A DNA stretch of 64,000 nt from Atriophallophorus winterbourni (GCA_013407085.1 JACCGJ010001524.1:27856-91855); one strand, 5' to 3'. Counted from the stretch's first letter, positions 1-11,789 are shown. The notes: generated from the sequence alone by a model not told the origin. Numbers and translations are program-made.

Positions 1-311
1 GCTTGCTGCACTGGAAAACCAGGTCGACATAATTGCAATCTCCGAATCATGGTTGAAATCAGATGATCATGTTCCGTCATTTGTATCAACTAAGTATGCC
101 ATCTATCGTCAGGATAGGGATACTGGTGCTACGAAAGGGGGAGTGGCAATTATGAAAAAACGAAGATCTCCCCCACAGTGAGACATCGATAAAGATTGCT
201 TCTCACTCAATCCAACTAACATCGGTATTTCTTACTGTCGCTAGGAGAAGACTGGCACTTGCATGTGCTTATAGAAGCCCGACTGCTTCATCATTAGACG
301 ACCAATTACTG

Positions 312-773
312 ATGGACACATTGGAAGTACTAAAAAGGCAATGCAACGCATTACTAATTGTCTCAGACTTCAATCTCCCGGGCATTGATTGGCGTACTGA
401 AATTTCTTCACCAGAGTCAGTTGAGTCGCAATATATAGACTGGTTTCATGTCGGGGTCTTTTATCAACATGTCAGGGAAGATACAAGGTTTAGGACAGGA
501 CATACTCCGTCAACTTTAGATTTGGTTCTATCGTCTCATGAAAGAGATATTTATGGAATTAAATACCTTTCGCCACTAGGCGAGACCGACCACGCTGTAA
601 TTCTTCTTGACTGGACCTTAGTGCATCCTAGTCCCCAAGTAAAGATGTCCCGCAACTTTGGTCGAATGGACATCGTTCAACTAAAAACTAAAGCAATGAA
701 TCTAATTTGGGAACCAGACGAATTAGAACCTAGTGTAGAAATCAGGTGGAATATTATAAAAGGGCACCTTTAA
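312..773 (+). pseudogene. non-LTR endonuclease domain, C-terminal half
   Basis: This frame holds the second half of an apurinic-like endonuclease of a non-LTR element: SDFNLPGIDW, a conserved TPSTLDLVL segment and TDHAVILLDW. The first half lies upstream in a different frame, so the domain is frameshifted. It belongs to the element at 1-3107. Confidence 0.8.
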
Positions 774-1014
774 CAACTACATGATAATTTTGCTCCTCTG
801 CAACCAGTGAGAACGCGAGGAAAACCACCCTGGTGGAGCGCGTCTATTCGCAAGGCTATTAGGTGTCGTGACCGTAGCTGGAGGGCTTACAAATTCTGTG
901 TGAACTCACAGATCTAGACTGCAGTACATACAGACCAGAAATTCAGCTGTTGCGCTGCAAAGGAAAGCTGAAAGGGACTTCGAATCCCAACTTGCCAAAA
1001 AAGCAAAGATTAAC

Positions 1015-2528
1015 TTGAAAGCTTTTTATGGCTATGTTCAGTCCAAGCGATCATTGAGAGAAGAAATAGGTACGTCAGTGCTGGACGATGGTAATACGGC
1101 TTTGACTGCACCGGAAAAAGCCGATGCGTTGCATTCATTCTTCTGTAGTGTTTATCGGCGCGATTTAGATAACTGTTTAGAAACTCACGAGTGCAGAGCA
1201 CCTCCCTTTAGCTCGGTGGAGGTTAATCAGGAAATGGTCACCACAGTTCTGTTGCAGCTGGATAAAACTAAGTCAGCTGGCCCCGATGGTATAAATCCGG
1301 CTATTCTTCAACCGCTCGCGAATATAGTTAGCCTCGCAATCAGAAATCTTTTCGAAGCTACCTTACTCCAGGGTATACTATCGGATGATTGGAAATGAGC
1401 GGCGGTAATAGCCATATACAAAAGGGGTTCCATTTCGGATGTACGCAACTACAGGCCAGTAAGCCTGACAAGCATTCTTTGCAAGTGCTTGGAAAAAATC
1501 ATTGGGCACCAGGTATGTAAACATTTGGTAGCCAATTCCTTACTATCCGATGCCCAGCACGGATTCTGGAAAGGAAGGTCCTGCGTAACTAATCTTCTAA
1601 GCTTTCTTGACGAAGTGACATTACGCCTCGATGAAGGGAGAGTAGTCAAAGTCTGCTATCTTGATTTTCAAAAGGCATTTGACTCAGTAAACCATAGGTA
1701 CCTTCTGCACTAACTATGTATGTGTGGCGTCACAGGTGACCTACATCGATTGTTAGACAGCTTCTTAACTAATCGCACTAACTATGTTAGAATTGCAGGG
1801 GAGTGCTCGCAGGAATCACTGATTCTCAGTGGAGTGCCTCAAGGCTCCGTGATTGGTCCATTACTTTTTCTCATTTTTGTAAACGACCTGGCAGCGTGCT
1901 TGAGTTCACGCTGCTTCCTGTTTGCTGATGATGTTAACATCTTACGAACCGACAGTAGATATACGCTTATCTCTGATTTAGAAAAAGTAATCGAGTGGAC
2001 AAAGACCTGGGACTTGCCACTAAACTTGGGGAAGAGCTGTCTTCTGACGACTGATTTAGCGACAACCCAACTAGAAGTTTGTGAAGGCACTATCAGAATA
2101 GCGGCTACTCAGAAAGTGAGAGATCTTGGCATTACTATAACAGGCGATTTTAAATGGGCTACTCAATGTGCCGAAGCTGCAAACAAGGCTCGCGGAGAAT
2201 TGTTCAGACTTCACTCTGCGTTATCTTGCCGAAAACCTTCAATCTTCATTTCCTTATACAAAGTAGTCGTGCGGCCTCACTTGGAATACTGCGTTCAATC
2301 CTGGCACCGTACTTAAAAAATGATATAGCATGTCTTGAAAGGGTCCAGCGCCTTGCGACTAGGATAGTTGAGGGTCAGGCAGGTAAAACCTATGAGGCTA
2401 GACTCAATGACCTCGGTTCGTTCACACTAAAGAGACGGCGGCTGCGAGGTGACCTAGTAGAAACTTTCAACATTCTAAAGGGTCTTACGGGTAATAATAT
2501 TACCGAAATCCTTAAACTTGCCCCTTAA
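1015..2528 (+). pseudogene. non-LTR reverse transcriptase, broken
   Basis: The reading is spread over four pieces: 1015-1398, about 1399-1713, 1720-2316 and 2154-2528. They carry RT blocks SAGPDGI, NYRPVSLTS, DFQKAFDS, SGVPQGSVIGPLLF, FADDVNIL and the thumb motif RPHLEYCVQSW. In-frame stops near 1396 and 1711 and a frameshift near 2300 prevent translation. The catalytic aspartates (FADD) are still present. Confidence 0.85.
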
Positions 2529-2772
2529 GCAGCTACAAAGTGTTATTCCATGAAACTATTTAAGAGTAGGCCCAGGTTGCTGGCACGTGAGCACTTTTTC
2601 AGCAACCGTGTGGTCAACTTCTGGAACAAGCTCCCAGATTGTATAGTAAGCCTCCTAAATGTGTTGAGCTTTAAAAGGGAATTAGACGTTAAATGGTCGA
2701 TCATATTTCCGCATATTGTCTAATAAAAAACTTTATAAAAAAACTTATTTTCACATTTTTATCATATCTGTC

Positions 2773-2932
2773 TAGGCCTGGACAACCTGACAGCAAATTA
2801 GCCCACATACAGTCTATGATTGTGTTTCACTTTACCTCAATTAGGCCAGTGATTTCATACACCACACATTGTTCACGCATATTATTGCATTGTTTCCTGA
2901 ATAGCTGACCTCTCACCGTGCTGGTGAAGAGA
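2773..2932 (-). repeat. interspersed repeat fragment in the LINE 3' UTR
   Basis: The reverse complement matches 3140-3260 closely, including GGTCAGCTATTCAGGAAAC and GTGTATGAAATCACT. The two copies therefore form an inverted pair around the LINE tail. The left end, about 2773-2862, also matches the 200-bp family seen at 15805, 16800 and 24658. Confidence 0.7.
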
Positions 2933-3139
2933 AACCCTACCTTACTTTCCAGATATTCGGAAACAAGAACGTGTGAAAAGTACGAACTGTATACTCGATA
3001 TCGAAGTGCCGGGTGCTCAACCGCATACCGTCGAAGGAAATCTGGGCGCGTGATTGGCTTTTAGCCACCTTCAGCCCTGTGCAACTTGAACTTGAACTTG
3101 AACTTGATACTGATATGTTACATGTTCTTGTATCCGGAT

Positions 3140-3611
3140 ATCTCTCACCAGCACAGTGAGAGGTCAGCTATTCAGGAAACAATGCAATAATATACGTGAA
3201 CAATGTATGGTGTATGAAATCACTAGCCTAGTCGAGGCAAAGTGAAACACAGTCATGTTCAGTTGAGTTGCACAGGATAGTAAGTGACTAACGAGCCAAT
3301 CGAACGTCCAGAATTACTTTCGGTGTAAGGCTGCAGAGAAGCAACCACCACTACCAAAACGTTTTTCTAATTGTGCGTTGGATATCCTCGACGATCGCGA
3401 CTCCAATAGATTATCAGGGGTTGCATTGAGGACGCACCTCGGTATGAATGATGCCGGATAATTAAAAAACAATTTCTCTTCACCAGTACAGTGAGTGGTC
3501 AGCTATAAAAATTGTGTATTGAAAAACAGAACTCTAGCATTTATTTTATTTTCGAGATAACGCTTATAATAGTGAAATCCGTAATATTGCATAGCAATAA
3601 GGGGGAGTATT
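3140..3611 (+). repeat. dispersed foldback-type repeat, family R1, split by the Gypsy insertion
   Basis: This shares sequence with 11251-11448 and, reversed, with 11461-11660, 11790-12160 and 12395-12515. Landmarks are CAGTTGAGTTGCACAG, ACTAACGAGCCAATCGAACG, a CACCAGTACAGTGAG stretch and GAAAAACAGAACTCTAGC. The copy stops at the GTATT target site and resumes at 8416. The reversed copy at about 11793-11830 reads continuously across that point. No coding capacity is seen. Confidence 0.7.
3607..3611. repeat. target-site duplication, left copy (GTATT)
   Basis: GTATT lies directly outside the left LTR (starts 3612), and the same five bases follow the right LTR at 8411-8415. A 5-bp duplication is usual for Ty3/Gypsy integrases. 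Confidence 0.8.
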
Positions 3612-3929
3612 TGTGATATATTACCAGAGTAGAACCGAAGAAGTAATTACCCAAATGCTTAACACTGAAAAAACCGTTATGTTATTGATCACTATTGACT
3701 AAATAAAACCAACATTACGCGCAGCAAAAACAAAGAGAGACCCCTCATGCAAACAGCTTTACCGTCTCTGACCAGAAGGCCATCAGGATGCGGCTCGCCT
3801 GTATTTATGCACTGTTTCTGGTGAAACACAATATGGCCAACAAATGGACCAATCTGAATCAAGTATCATAAATTCAAACGGTTTTAAATTTTATAATGAG
3901 TTTTCGAGGAAAATGATATTTCCTCAACA
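3612..3929 (-). repeat. 3' LTR of the Gypsy element
   Basis: This aligns over its whole length with 8090-8410: the shared AGAGTAGAACCGAAG block, TTTACCGTCTCTGAC, GTTTCTGGTGAAACACAATA and the end GATATTTCCTSAACA. On the - strand it starts TGTT. About one base in six differs from the 5' LTR by eye. Confidence 0.92.
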
Positions 3930-3940
3930 CCTCACCTTTT
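3930..3940 (-). other. polypurine tract
   Basis: The - strand reads AAAAGGTGAGG immediately before the 3' LTR, the position where second-strand synthesis is primed in LTR elements. Confidence 0.7.
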
Positions 3941-3985
3941 GAGATTCACAATACCGGGACTTGCTTGGATTAACCTGCAACGGTT

Positions 3986-5041
3986 TCACGAATTAGCTTT
4001 CCCTGGTTGTCCAGCGATGCGGTTGCAGACTTGGTCAGCCGGTATTTCGGTCGTGATAGATTCACCTGGTGTTAAAAGGTTGAATGTTCCATACAGTATG
4101 TCCTGTGTTATCAGGATCTCGACGAGCGCATCGGAAGAGGCGAATCTCAGACGTAAGTGACTTCTGTGTCGTCTCATATCTTTTCCAACGTTGACGTCAA
4201 ACATCTCACTGCCACTGCGACGGATGATGTTACCATCGATCCACGGTGGACTAGATGTTCTATAGTCTCGTGCTTAGACGGCAGTTCCTGGTTCGAAGCC
4301 TGACTGTTGATTCTGGTTGAGCGGCGGTTTGGTTGACTCAGGCAGCATAGCATTGTTCCAAGCACGCAGCTTCCTGTTTATGAGTTCTTCGATGTGTGGT
4401 GTGTGGCTGGGCAAAGTATGGTTCAACGTAGTTCTGTAAACCAGCAGAAAATGTTGCGGACTATCGACGGGTGTCCTCTACCCACGTGATGTTAGATGAG
4501 CGCGCTTTAATGTGTCGACGAAGCGTTCACAATGGACATTTGACTGAGGATGGTAAGGCGGCGGCCGTAGCTGTGACACGTTGTTCTGGCGGCAAAATTC
4601 GGTGAAAACGTCCAAGGTGAATTGCGAGCCATTATCGGACACGAGAGTTTCTGGTGATCCATGCTGAGTAACTAAACGACGCAGTGTGTTGATCGTGTTG
4701 CTGGATGTTGCAGATGACATCTCGATGATTTCGGGCCATTTCGAATAACAATCGACCACAACGAGGTACATGACACTGTTTATTGGACCAGCGAAATCGA
4801 CTCGGATTCTTTGCCACGTTATTTCTGGTGTAGGCCATGGTGCAATTGTGCATGGTTAGGCATATTTGCTGCCTGCTAACATTGACAGCATGACTTGACG
4901 AATAGATCAATATCTGCGTCCGTACCAGGCCCATAAGCGAAACGGCGAGCGATCGCCTTCATGCGCTGAATGCCTGGATGTCCATTGTGGAATTGACGAA
5001 GGAAACGATAGCATAGATTCGTTAGAACAACAACGCGATCA
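3986..5041 (-). pseudogene. Gypsy integrase (zinc finger, catalytic core, C-terminal region)
   Basis: On the - strand an HNGHPGI/RRFAYGPGTDADI zinc-binding region lies near 5000-4880. The catalytic core is at 4771-4478, with VVDCYSKW (first D), VSDNGSQF (second D) and HPQSNVHCERF (the E). A YRTTLNHTLPS segment and a WIDGNIIRR C-terminal module follow, ending near 3986. The core aspartates and glutamate are present. Stops and frameshifts separate the three modules. Confidence 0.88.
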
Positions 5042-5088
5042 TTGAACATTAGACACTCGTCAATAATTGAAAGGGATTCACGTATTTG

Positions 5089-6547
5089 TTAGAATTGCGA
5101 TAGTTCCCCAGCAGGCGTAATTTTCTGCCAACCACAGTGAGTATAAGCGATTGCTTGCTCCAAAGTTTCATGTGTTTGCGTACATTGTTTAATGTCCTCG
5201 GCTTGGACATGCAATCCCCGCAATGCGTTGTTAACTTGTCGCTGCATAGCTTGCTCAATGGAGACTGATGCAATGACTGTATCCTCGCCTGGTTTATCTC
5301 GAACTGGGATTAGTCGGGACAGCGCGTCCATTTGACTAAAATCTTCGGAGCGGCAATATGGTATATCGAAATCGTATCATAATAGTGCTGGACACCATTG
5401 TTGTAACCGGTTTGCTGCATGTGCTGGTATACCTTTTTCGAATCGAATATCAAAATCAAAGGCTTGTGGTCGGTTAGCAACGTAAAGTGACGGCTATAGA
5501 TCAACATGTGGAATTGTTTAACCTCGAAGATGAGAGCTAAAGTTTCTCTTTCGATTCAACCATAGTTGCGTTCGGTGGAGTCAATGTTCAAGAAGGATGC
5601 ATGCTCGTCTCCTCGTTTCCATCCGGAAACCTGTGAAGAATTACGGCACTTACACCATATCCTGATGCATTGGCTGCCAAAACGATCGACAGCTTGGAAT
5701 CGTAGTGCGTCATTATCATGTTTGATGTTAACAGTGATTTTAGCTTCACAAAAGCTGTTTGCATTCTTGTGACCAATTCCATGGGAAATCTTTTGAAGAA
5801 GTAGATTGAGCGGTGAACGCAAAGCGTGGAGTGATGACAGGAATGCACTGTAATAACTACTCAAACCAAGGAATGATGGCAGTAATTCAACATCTTTTGG
5901 GGCCAGCATCTGGTGGATCGGTTGTACTTTGCAAGGGTCATGGTGACGTCCACTTTGATCGAAAATGAAACCATGGTATTTTATTGACTTCATATAGAAC
6001 TGGCATTTCTCTAGACGAAGGCGTAACCCACATTTAGTGATCCATTTCAGCGTCTGGTTGATGCAACCATTGAGTTGTTCTTTGGAGGAACCGACAATAA
6101 TTGGATCGTCCGGGTATGTTGCCACACCTGGGATGCCAGACATAATGGTGTCCATCCATTGGTGGAAAGCAGTTGGAGCAGTCTTCACCAAAAAGAAAGA
6201 CGCTGATACTGGAATAAAGCTTTGTGGGTATTATTGGTTAGCAGTTCTCGTGAATCAGGTGCAACTTTGATCTGCAGATAGGCGTCAGCTAGGCCGAGCT
6301 TTGCGAAGTACGAACCACGATTGAGCATTGTGAACAAATCATCTGCGACCGGTAATGGAATGTGGTGATTGTCCGAAGTGGCATTTAAACCGGTTGAAAA
6401 ATTAGCGCAGATTCGGATGGATCCATTCGGCTTTTTAACGACCACGATGGGTACTGCCCAGGGAGAGTATGTTACTGGAACGAGAACATATTGATATTGT
6501 AGCCGTTGAAGTTTAGCTCTGACTTGTGGAAGGGATGCGTACGGCAC
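5089..6547 (-). pseudogene. Gypsy reverse transcriptase and RNase H
   Basis: RT begins with a SPWAVPIVVVKKPNGSIR motif near 6450. It continues through YFAKLGLADAY, where the first catalytic D has become G (codon at 6293-6295), and YPDD at about 6103-6116. The connection and RNase H regions follow: LAANASGYGVSAVI near 5680 and FTLLTDHKPL near 5480. A frameshift near 6190 splits RT, and others split RNase H. Confidence 0.88.
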
Positions 6548-6942
6548 AGGTCGTTTCGGGCGAAATACAGGCCTTGGGTCTTTTTTAGATGGAGATTAGC
6601 TTGCGCCTTGTTATATTTTCCAAGTTCGTTTGTATATACGGTTTCATGTTCAAGCATTATCGCGTCTCACTTTTCGGGTGTTTCGGTTACTTGTACTTGA
6701 TTGCAAATTGCACTGATCAGAAGGCGAGCCAAATCGAGAAGATCGAACCAATCAAGTCCAAACTGGTTGGGTTGTGAATTAGACACGTAGCACGTACCTG
6801 TGACCGTTAAGCTTCCGAATGAGATTAGGCATTGCAGCTGTCCCGTCAGCTCCTCCACAGGCACTGGTGGCGGTCTGTGTCGTTCGATTGAGTTCTAGGG
6901 AACCAGGTATGTTTGCCAGAGTTTTTGGGAAATGATCGAAAT

Positions 6943-6960
6943 GTCCGGTGCAGTGTCCAA
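6943..6960 (-). other. retroviral-type aspartic protease active site
   Basis: The - strand encodes LDTAPD followed by ISIIS, the active-site loop of a Gypsy protease, placed between the gag zinc knuckle and RT as expected. DTA in place of DTG occurs in many invertebrate Gypsy elements. Confidence 0.65.
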
Positions 6961-6987
6961 CTGAAATCGAACAGATTGACCGTTCAT

Positions 6988-8055
6988 CTACACCATTACG
7001 AATTCTCCCTGATTAACTGCATTGACTTGGAACGTAGCCAAAATCCTGAGAGACTTCTTCGAAGACTTGTGTAAAGATCTCGAGCGACCAATACTCTGTT
7101 GACAGAAACCATCCTTGTGACCTATGATATTACATCGTTGACATCGGTATTGTTTGAACTGGCAGAATTTGAAGAAATGCCTCTCGCCGCATAGCCAAGA
7201 CGTCCATGGAGGCTTCTTGGATCCTGACAAAGATAAAGCAGGTTTCTGGGAACCAGTTTGATTCGAGCCGAGACTGCGTAACTTCTTTTGGATTGAATTT
7301 ACCGCATGTTCACAATGGTCCCCAAGGTGGACCATTGCTGAATCCCGATGGAGATTGACTGCAGATTTGCCATGGTCCCCATATTGCACCATAGCCGAAT
7401 GCCGTTAGAGATTCACCAATCGAAGATACTCGTCCCCATTGGCCTGGAGGGTAAGTGAGGGGTACTGTTCGGATCGATTGAGGAGCCGGTTCCGAATATT
7501 TGTTAAACCGGAAGACTGGAGACTGCATATAAATATGAGCGATTTAAATTTATCATCTGTTTGTGAAAGGAGCTTAAACCGCTCGCACTCTCTTTTAACA
7601 ATGCCCATGTGAAATAAGAAATCGTCGGATTCCTGCATAACCATTTTAGGCATCGATAAAGGGGTGTTAAACAGTGATGACCTGTCTCCAAATAGCTGTT
7701 TCACTGTTCTGACTGTCTGTATGAATGAACGGTCACGCAGGTTATGTAGCAAGATAAAGTTACAATATTTATCGAGTTCACCGGGGATAAGCTTGCGAAG
7801 TTGACGTTTGACGTTTCACGCATCGTCCTGTGCGCAAAATATACGCGGAACAAATCGTCATACCTACGTAACCACGTGTCGAACGTAACATTAGACTAAG
7901 TGTCGAAATTAAATTCATTGATACTATTAGTAATACCATCGACGAAGTGTAGAACACTCTTGCTCGCTAGAGTACCTGGCATTTTACATTGAACTAACAA
8001 TTCCATTAACTTTTTTTGGCAGCTCAAGCAAAATTTCTAATTTACTCCGATCCAT
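6988..8055 (-). pseudogene. Gypsy gag with CCHC zinc knuckle
   Basis: The first ATG after the 5' LTR is at 8055 on the - strand and opens MDRSKLEILLEL. The gag reading then changes frame and passes through 7752-7405. A zinc knuckle CQRCNIIGHKDGFC (CX2CX4HX4C) lies at about 7102-7147, preceded by a second Cys/His cluster. Stops in several places show decay. Confidence 0.8.
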
Positions 8056-8089
8056 TTTATATAAATAATAATAATCCCTTCACTAATAA

Positions 8090-8410
8090 TGTTATGTATT
8101 ACTAGAGTAGAACCGAAGTAATAATTACCCAAAATGCTTAGCACCGAAAAACCTTTATGCTATTAGTCACTGTTGACTAACTAAACTGAACACTACGCGT
8201 AGCAAGAACAAAAGCAGACCCTTCAAGCTAAGAGCTTTACCGTCTCTGACTAAAAGGCAATTGGGCTGCGACTCATCTGCATTTATACACTGTTTCTGGT
8301 GAAACACAATACGTTCGACAAATGGAGAAATCAAAATCGAGCATCATAAATTCAAATGGTTTTAAAAGTTATAATGAGTTTTTGAGGAAAATAATGATAT
8401 TTCCTGAACA
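8090..8410 (-). repeat. 5' LTR of the Gypsy element
   Basis: Partner of 3612-3929, in the same orientation. It is followed by the right target duplication GTATT at 8411-8415. The primer-binding site just inside (below 8090) does not start with TGG and I cannot assign a tRNA to it. Confidence 0.92.
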
Positions 8411-8415
8411 GTATT
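8411..8415. repeat. target-site duplication, right copy (GTATT)
   Basis: Exact match to 3607-3611, directly abutting the 5' LTR. Confidence 0.8.
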
Positions 8416-10960
8416 CAGGAAAAGCATAAATCAGATGCGGTCCAAACCATTCTTAAAACTCACAACAGAACTGCAGGATATGAGTTCTTCTGGAAGCCGG
8501 TTCCAGTAATTTACCACCGTGAGGCTGTAAACGTTTTTCTGGAAGTCTAGTCTACAGCGCTCCTTAGTAAGCTTGAGTGAATGCCAGAGGATGCACAGCA
8601 CAGGTCTTATGACAAAGAAGTCGTTTATCATAACGCCGCTTAACCAATTCAAAATACTTAAGGTTTCAATTTAGTCGCCTCTCAAACGACGGCGCGTAAT
8701 TGAGAAAAGATCTGGGTAACTCATGCGTGCAGCATATTGTTTCCCTCGCTGACCCTCAATCATTCGAGCTGAGAGACGCTGTACGCTTTCGAGTCAAAAG
8801 ATGTCCTTCTTGTTTTACGGGCACCACGCCTGGACACAATATTCTAAATGCGGCCGAACTAATGCCATGTAAATAGGAAGAAATACATCGGATCTTCCGC
8901 TGGACAGCACGGATCTCAGCCGAAAAACCACTTTGCGAGCATATTGAGTTGCAGCGGCGCATTAGTTCTACCATTTGAAGTCAGTCCTAACTAGTACTTT
9001 CAAATCCTTTACAGGCTGTGGCGTTAATACTGACAGAATTTCCCGCATATTATCAACCAGTGCTGACAAGACTTGCCTCTTATGAAGGTTTTAGTGTGGG
9101 GCCCCACTTGTATGACCAGTTTATGATACGTTCAATGGTCGTGCTTCAGGGTATCTTTATTCATTGATCTGAAGAACTTCACATCACCCGCGAAATTGAA
9201 GCATGGGCACCTCAATACAGAGGACAATTCATCGATGAAAATCAGGAATAGAAGTGGACCGACTACCGACCCATGGAGTACCCACTGATCATGTCGGTTT
9301 GGCGTAGATCCTACCCGAACTCTGAATGTCTTACCTGTAAGTATTGTCTTTATCCAAACAACTGGACTACCCCGTAAGTTTTTTGATGCTAGCTAATTTC
9401 TAGAAGGTCGTGATTGTTGAAATATAAGTAGAGGGCTAATACGGGCTTTCCTCCATCCATCGTTTTAGTGACAGTATTAAGAAAACTAAGAAATCCAGTC
9501 AGGTAGAATCTACCCCTAAGAAATCCATGTTGAGTTACACTTAGTAGAGAATGCCGACAAAGAAGCTGACAGATTTTGTCACACTGTAGTTTTTCCAATA
9601 CTTTCGAGGCGATGCTAGTCAGGCAGACAGCTATATAGTTACCAGTATGTGACCGGTAAACACACTTGTGTATTGGTACTATTATGGCTTTCATATCTCT
9701 TTTGCAAACGTCTTTGTACCGCAAGTGCGTTCTGCCCAATGGTCGACTTCCTAATTGCAACTCACCATAGAGTAGATCTTTCGGAATACGACCATTTTCC
9801 ATTCTGTAGATATGACCAAGTCACCGCAGGAGGCGCCGTCTTAATAGGGTGGACATGCTCTGTAGACAAGCTTCTAAAAGCACTTCAGCGTTCGCCACTC
9901 TGTCCATCCACGATATGTTTAAGATACGACGGATGCTTCGTAGATGGAAAGCATTCAGCTTCCGTACGTGTCTTGCTTGGGTGGTCCAGGTTTCACTGCC
10001 GTACAGTGAATGGTGGAGTTCACCATGGCGGCTTCGATGCATTTTCACGAGTTGTAGCGGAACGTGTTTGTTCTGCAACTCTTCTAGATATTCACAAATT
10101 CTATCCCAGTTTTCACTAACATTGAAATCGTCAGAGAACCAGGAAGAAATATTTTGAAATCTGCAGCACTGAACCACAATCGGCAAGTCTGAAATTGAGT
10201 TTAGGGCTAGTAAAAGGTTTGTGAAAACTCAGTACCGCTTCGAAGCTTATCATTACAGGATCGCTTTTGCCAAGTGGTGATAAGTAATTTAAATATCTTA
10301 CGGTTTCAAGCTGGGACAACACCAGGTCGAGAGTGGATGGAGTGCATCCATTGCGAAACCTGGTTGGATCAATATCATGCTGATGCAACGCATGATCATG
10401 AAGCCATTCGAGAAACGTTTCCTATTACTCGATGACTACAACTACTAGGTCAGCCCAATCCATGTCTGGAAGGTTGAAATCACCTAAGATGAATACGCCG
10501 GGAGTTGACTAATGCAATCAATCGAGCGTCTGAATCAGCTGTGCTGTCTCCTTTTGGGCTGCACCGGGTGTGACGTAGACACCAGCAATTGCGAGGGCTG
10601 ACTTGTAACAAGTCAGGATACTCGTACCAACTTGGACGTTTTCACTGACTAGGGATATACGTGTGCCCGTATTGTGCAAAGTATACTCTAGGAGGAGTGC
10701 AACGCCACCGCCTCTCATATCGCCAGGTATATCGCATCTTATGATAAGATACACTTTGATGATGTTCATAAGCCTATCATCAAGTGCGGACAGCCAGGTC
10801 TCTACAGGAGCTATAACTTTGGGGTGTTACTCCGCCACGCTAAGAGAGAGGTCAGTCCACAAATTCCTTATGCTGCCCACAATAGCTTACAGCACTGTGA
10901 CGCTAGTTAGGCGTGCTTATGAAACTTATCCAGCTTGGCCCTCGGTTAAAACACACGAAG
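8416..10960 (-). mobile_element. CR1-like non-LTR element, internally rearranged
   Basis: Read on the - strand, an endonuclease region (10769-10131) carries GGVALLLEYTLHNTG, GVYVTPG and TPSTLDLVLSQLE. The RT region is at 9680-9060 and the C-terminal signature NYWNRLPEELI at 8652-8431. RT has lost a catalytic residue: the FADD box reads FAGD (about 9181-9196). Between endonuclease and RT, about 9785-10080 encodes SLYGSETWTTQARHVRKL and MENGRIPKDLLYGELQLG, the 3' end of a different LINE type. RT blocks expected at that point are missing. The left end was altered where the Gypsy target lies. Confidence 0.8.
9785..10080 (-). mobile_element. RTE-like LINE C-terminal fragment inside the CR1-like element
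   Basis: The - strand reads LYGSETWTTQARHVRKLNAF, RSIRRILNISWMDRV, then after a frameshift MENGRIPKDLLYGELQLGSR and LRYKDVCKRDMKA. This is the conserved post-RT module of RTE-type LINEs in many animals. It joins CR1-type sequence on both sides in the same orientation. Confidence 0.7.
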
Positions 10961-11250
10961 GATTTGCACTTTTTTGACGTGCTACTTAAACAGGAGAATC
11001 CGGTTTAACTGCGATGCTAAGAAGCGTTTTCTGAGCATTAAGGCCGCATCCATGGAAGAAGAGCAACTACTGGAGACAGCTGCTTGGCTCTTATCTTCAT
11101 TTGCGCTAAGCTCGTCACCGTCGTCTAATCCGGAAAGCAAGCCTCGTGTCGATGTGCTGTTTGGTATGATCGTCAAAGATTTACTAGAGGTTCAATTTAC
11201 GTCAGGCATACTGGTAGCTAATGTCCTTATATCATTCAGTTCAGTTCATT

Positions 11251-11658
11251 TCAGTTCAGTTTGCAAATGACAGTATGTGGCTAACGCGCCAATTGAGCGT
11301 CTAGAATTTCTTTCGGTGGAGAGCTGTAGAGAAGCACCAATCATTGCCATTTTTCTCTCTGTCTGTTCGAAATCTTCGACGATCACGACGCCAAGATATT
11401 ATGCATATTGTATTTAGCTTGCACAGCGTTATAACCGATGAAGGGAAAAATAAAAAGCAGTTTCCCTTCATAAATAGGTGCTTGCTAAATACAACACGGA
11501 TAATCTCTTGGCTCCGCGATCGTTGAGGATATCAAACGCACAATGAAAGAAAACGTTTCGTCACTGGTGGATGCTTCTCTGCAGCTTTCAACCGAAAGAA
11601 ATTGTGGATGACCGATTGGCTCGTTAGCCCCTTACTGTCAAGTGCAACTGAACTGAAC
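11251..11658. repeat. foldback element (inverted repeat), family R1
   Basis: Arms 11251-11448 and 11461-11658 are near-complete reverse complements around a 12-nt loop. Examples are CCAAGATATTATGCATATTG against the reversed 11470-11510 region, and the outer TCAGTTCAGT ends. The outer tips are made of CAGTT pentamers. No coding capacity is seen. Confidence 0.75.
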
Positions 11659-11789
11659 TGTATAAACAATCGCAAGATCGTTACTGCCTCGGGGTGGTAA
11701 ATTTCTAAAACCAGCTCGCAAAAGAACTCATATTCGGCAGTTTCTTTTCGAGTTTTAAGCACCGATTTGGACCGCAACTGGGGTAAGTT

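Larger units (their letters stand above)
1..3107 (+). mobile_element. CR1-like non-LTR retrotransposon, 5' end cut by window edge, inactive
   Basis: An endonuclease domain is readable from base 1 (a DIIAISESWL motif) to about 770, with the GDFNLPGIDW-like motif as SDFNLPGIDW and TDHAVI near its end. Reverse transcriptase blocks follow: SAGPDGI near 1280, QKAFDSVNH near 1670, SGVPQGS near 1830 and the catalytic FADD at about 1921. A thumb/C-terminal region runs to about 2690, and a 3' UTR ends in four CTTGAA hexamers at about 3083-3107. The endonuclease and RT frames are broken by frameshifts and stops (for example after GILSDDWK and after NHRYLLH), so this is a dead copy. A piece of another repeat (2773-2932) sits inside the 3' UTR. 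CR1 rather than Jockey clade is my inference from motif wording. Confidence 0.85.
3612..8410 (-). mobile_element. Ty3/Gypsy LTR retrotransposon, full structure but inactive
   Basis: Two LTRs (3612-3929 and 8090-8410), a 5-bp target duplication and gag-protease-RT-RNase H-integrase in that order on the - strand define a complete 4.8-kb element. The LTRs differ at many positions, so the insertion is old. Coding frames are broken by stops and frameshifts. The first RT catalytic aspartate is glycine (YFAKLGLADAY at about 6293), the YXDD box reads YPDD, and the RNase H motif has N where D is expected (LAANAS). It inserted into an R1 repeat copy. Confidence 0.93.
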
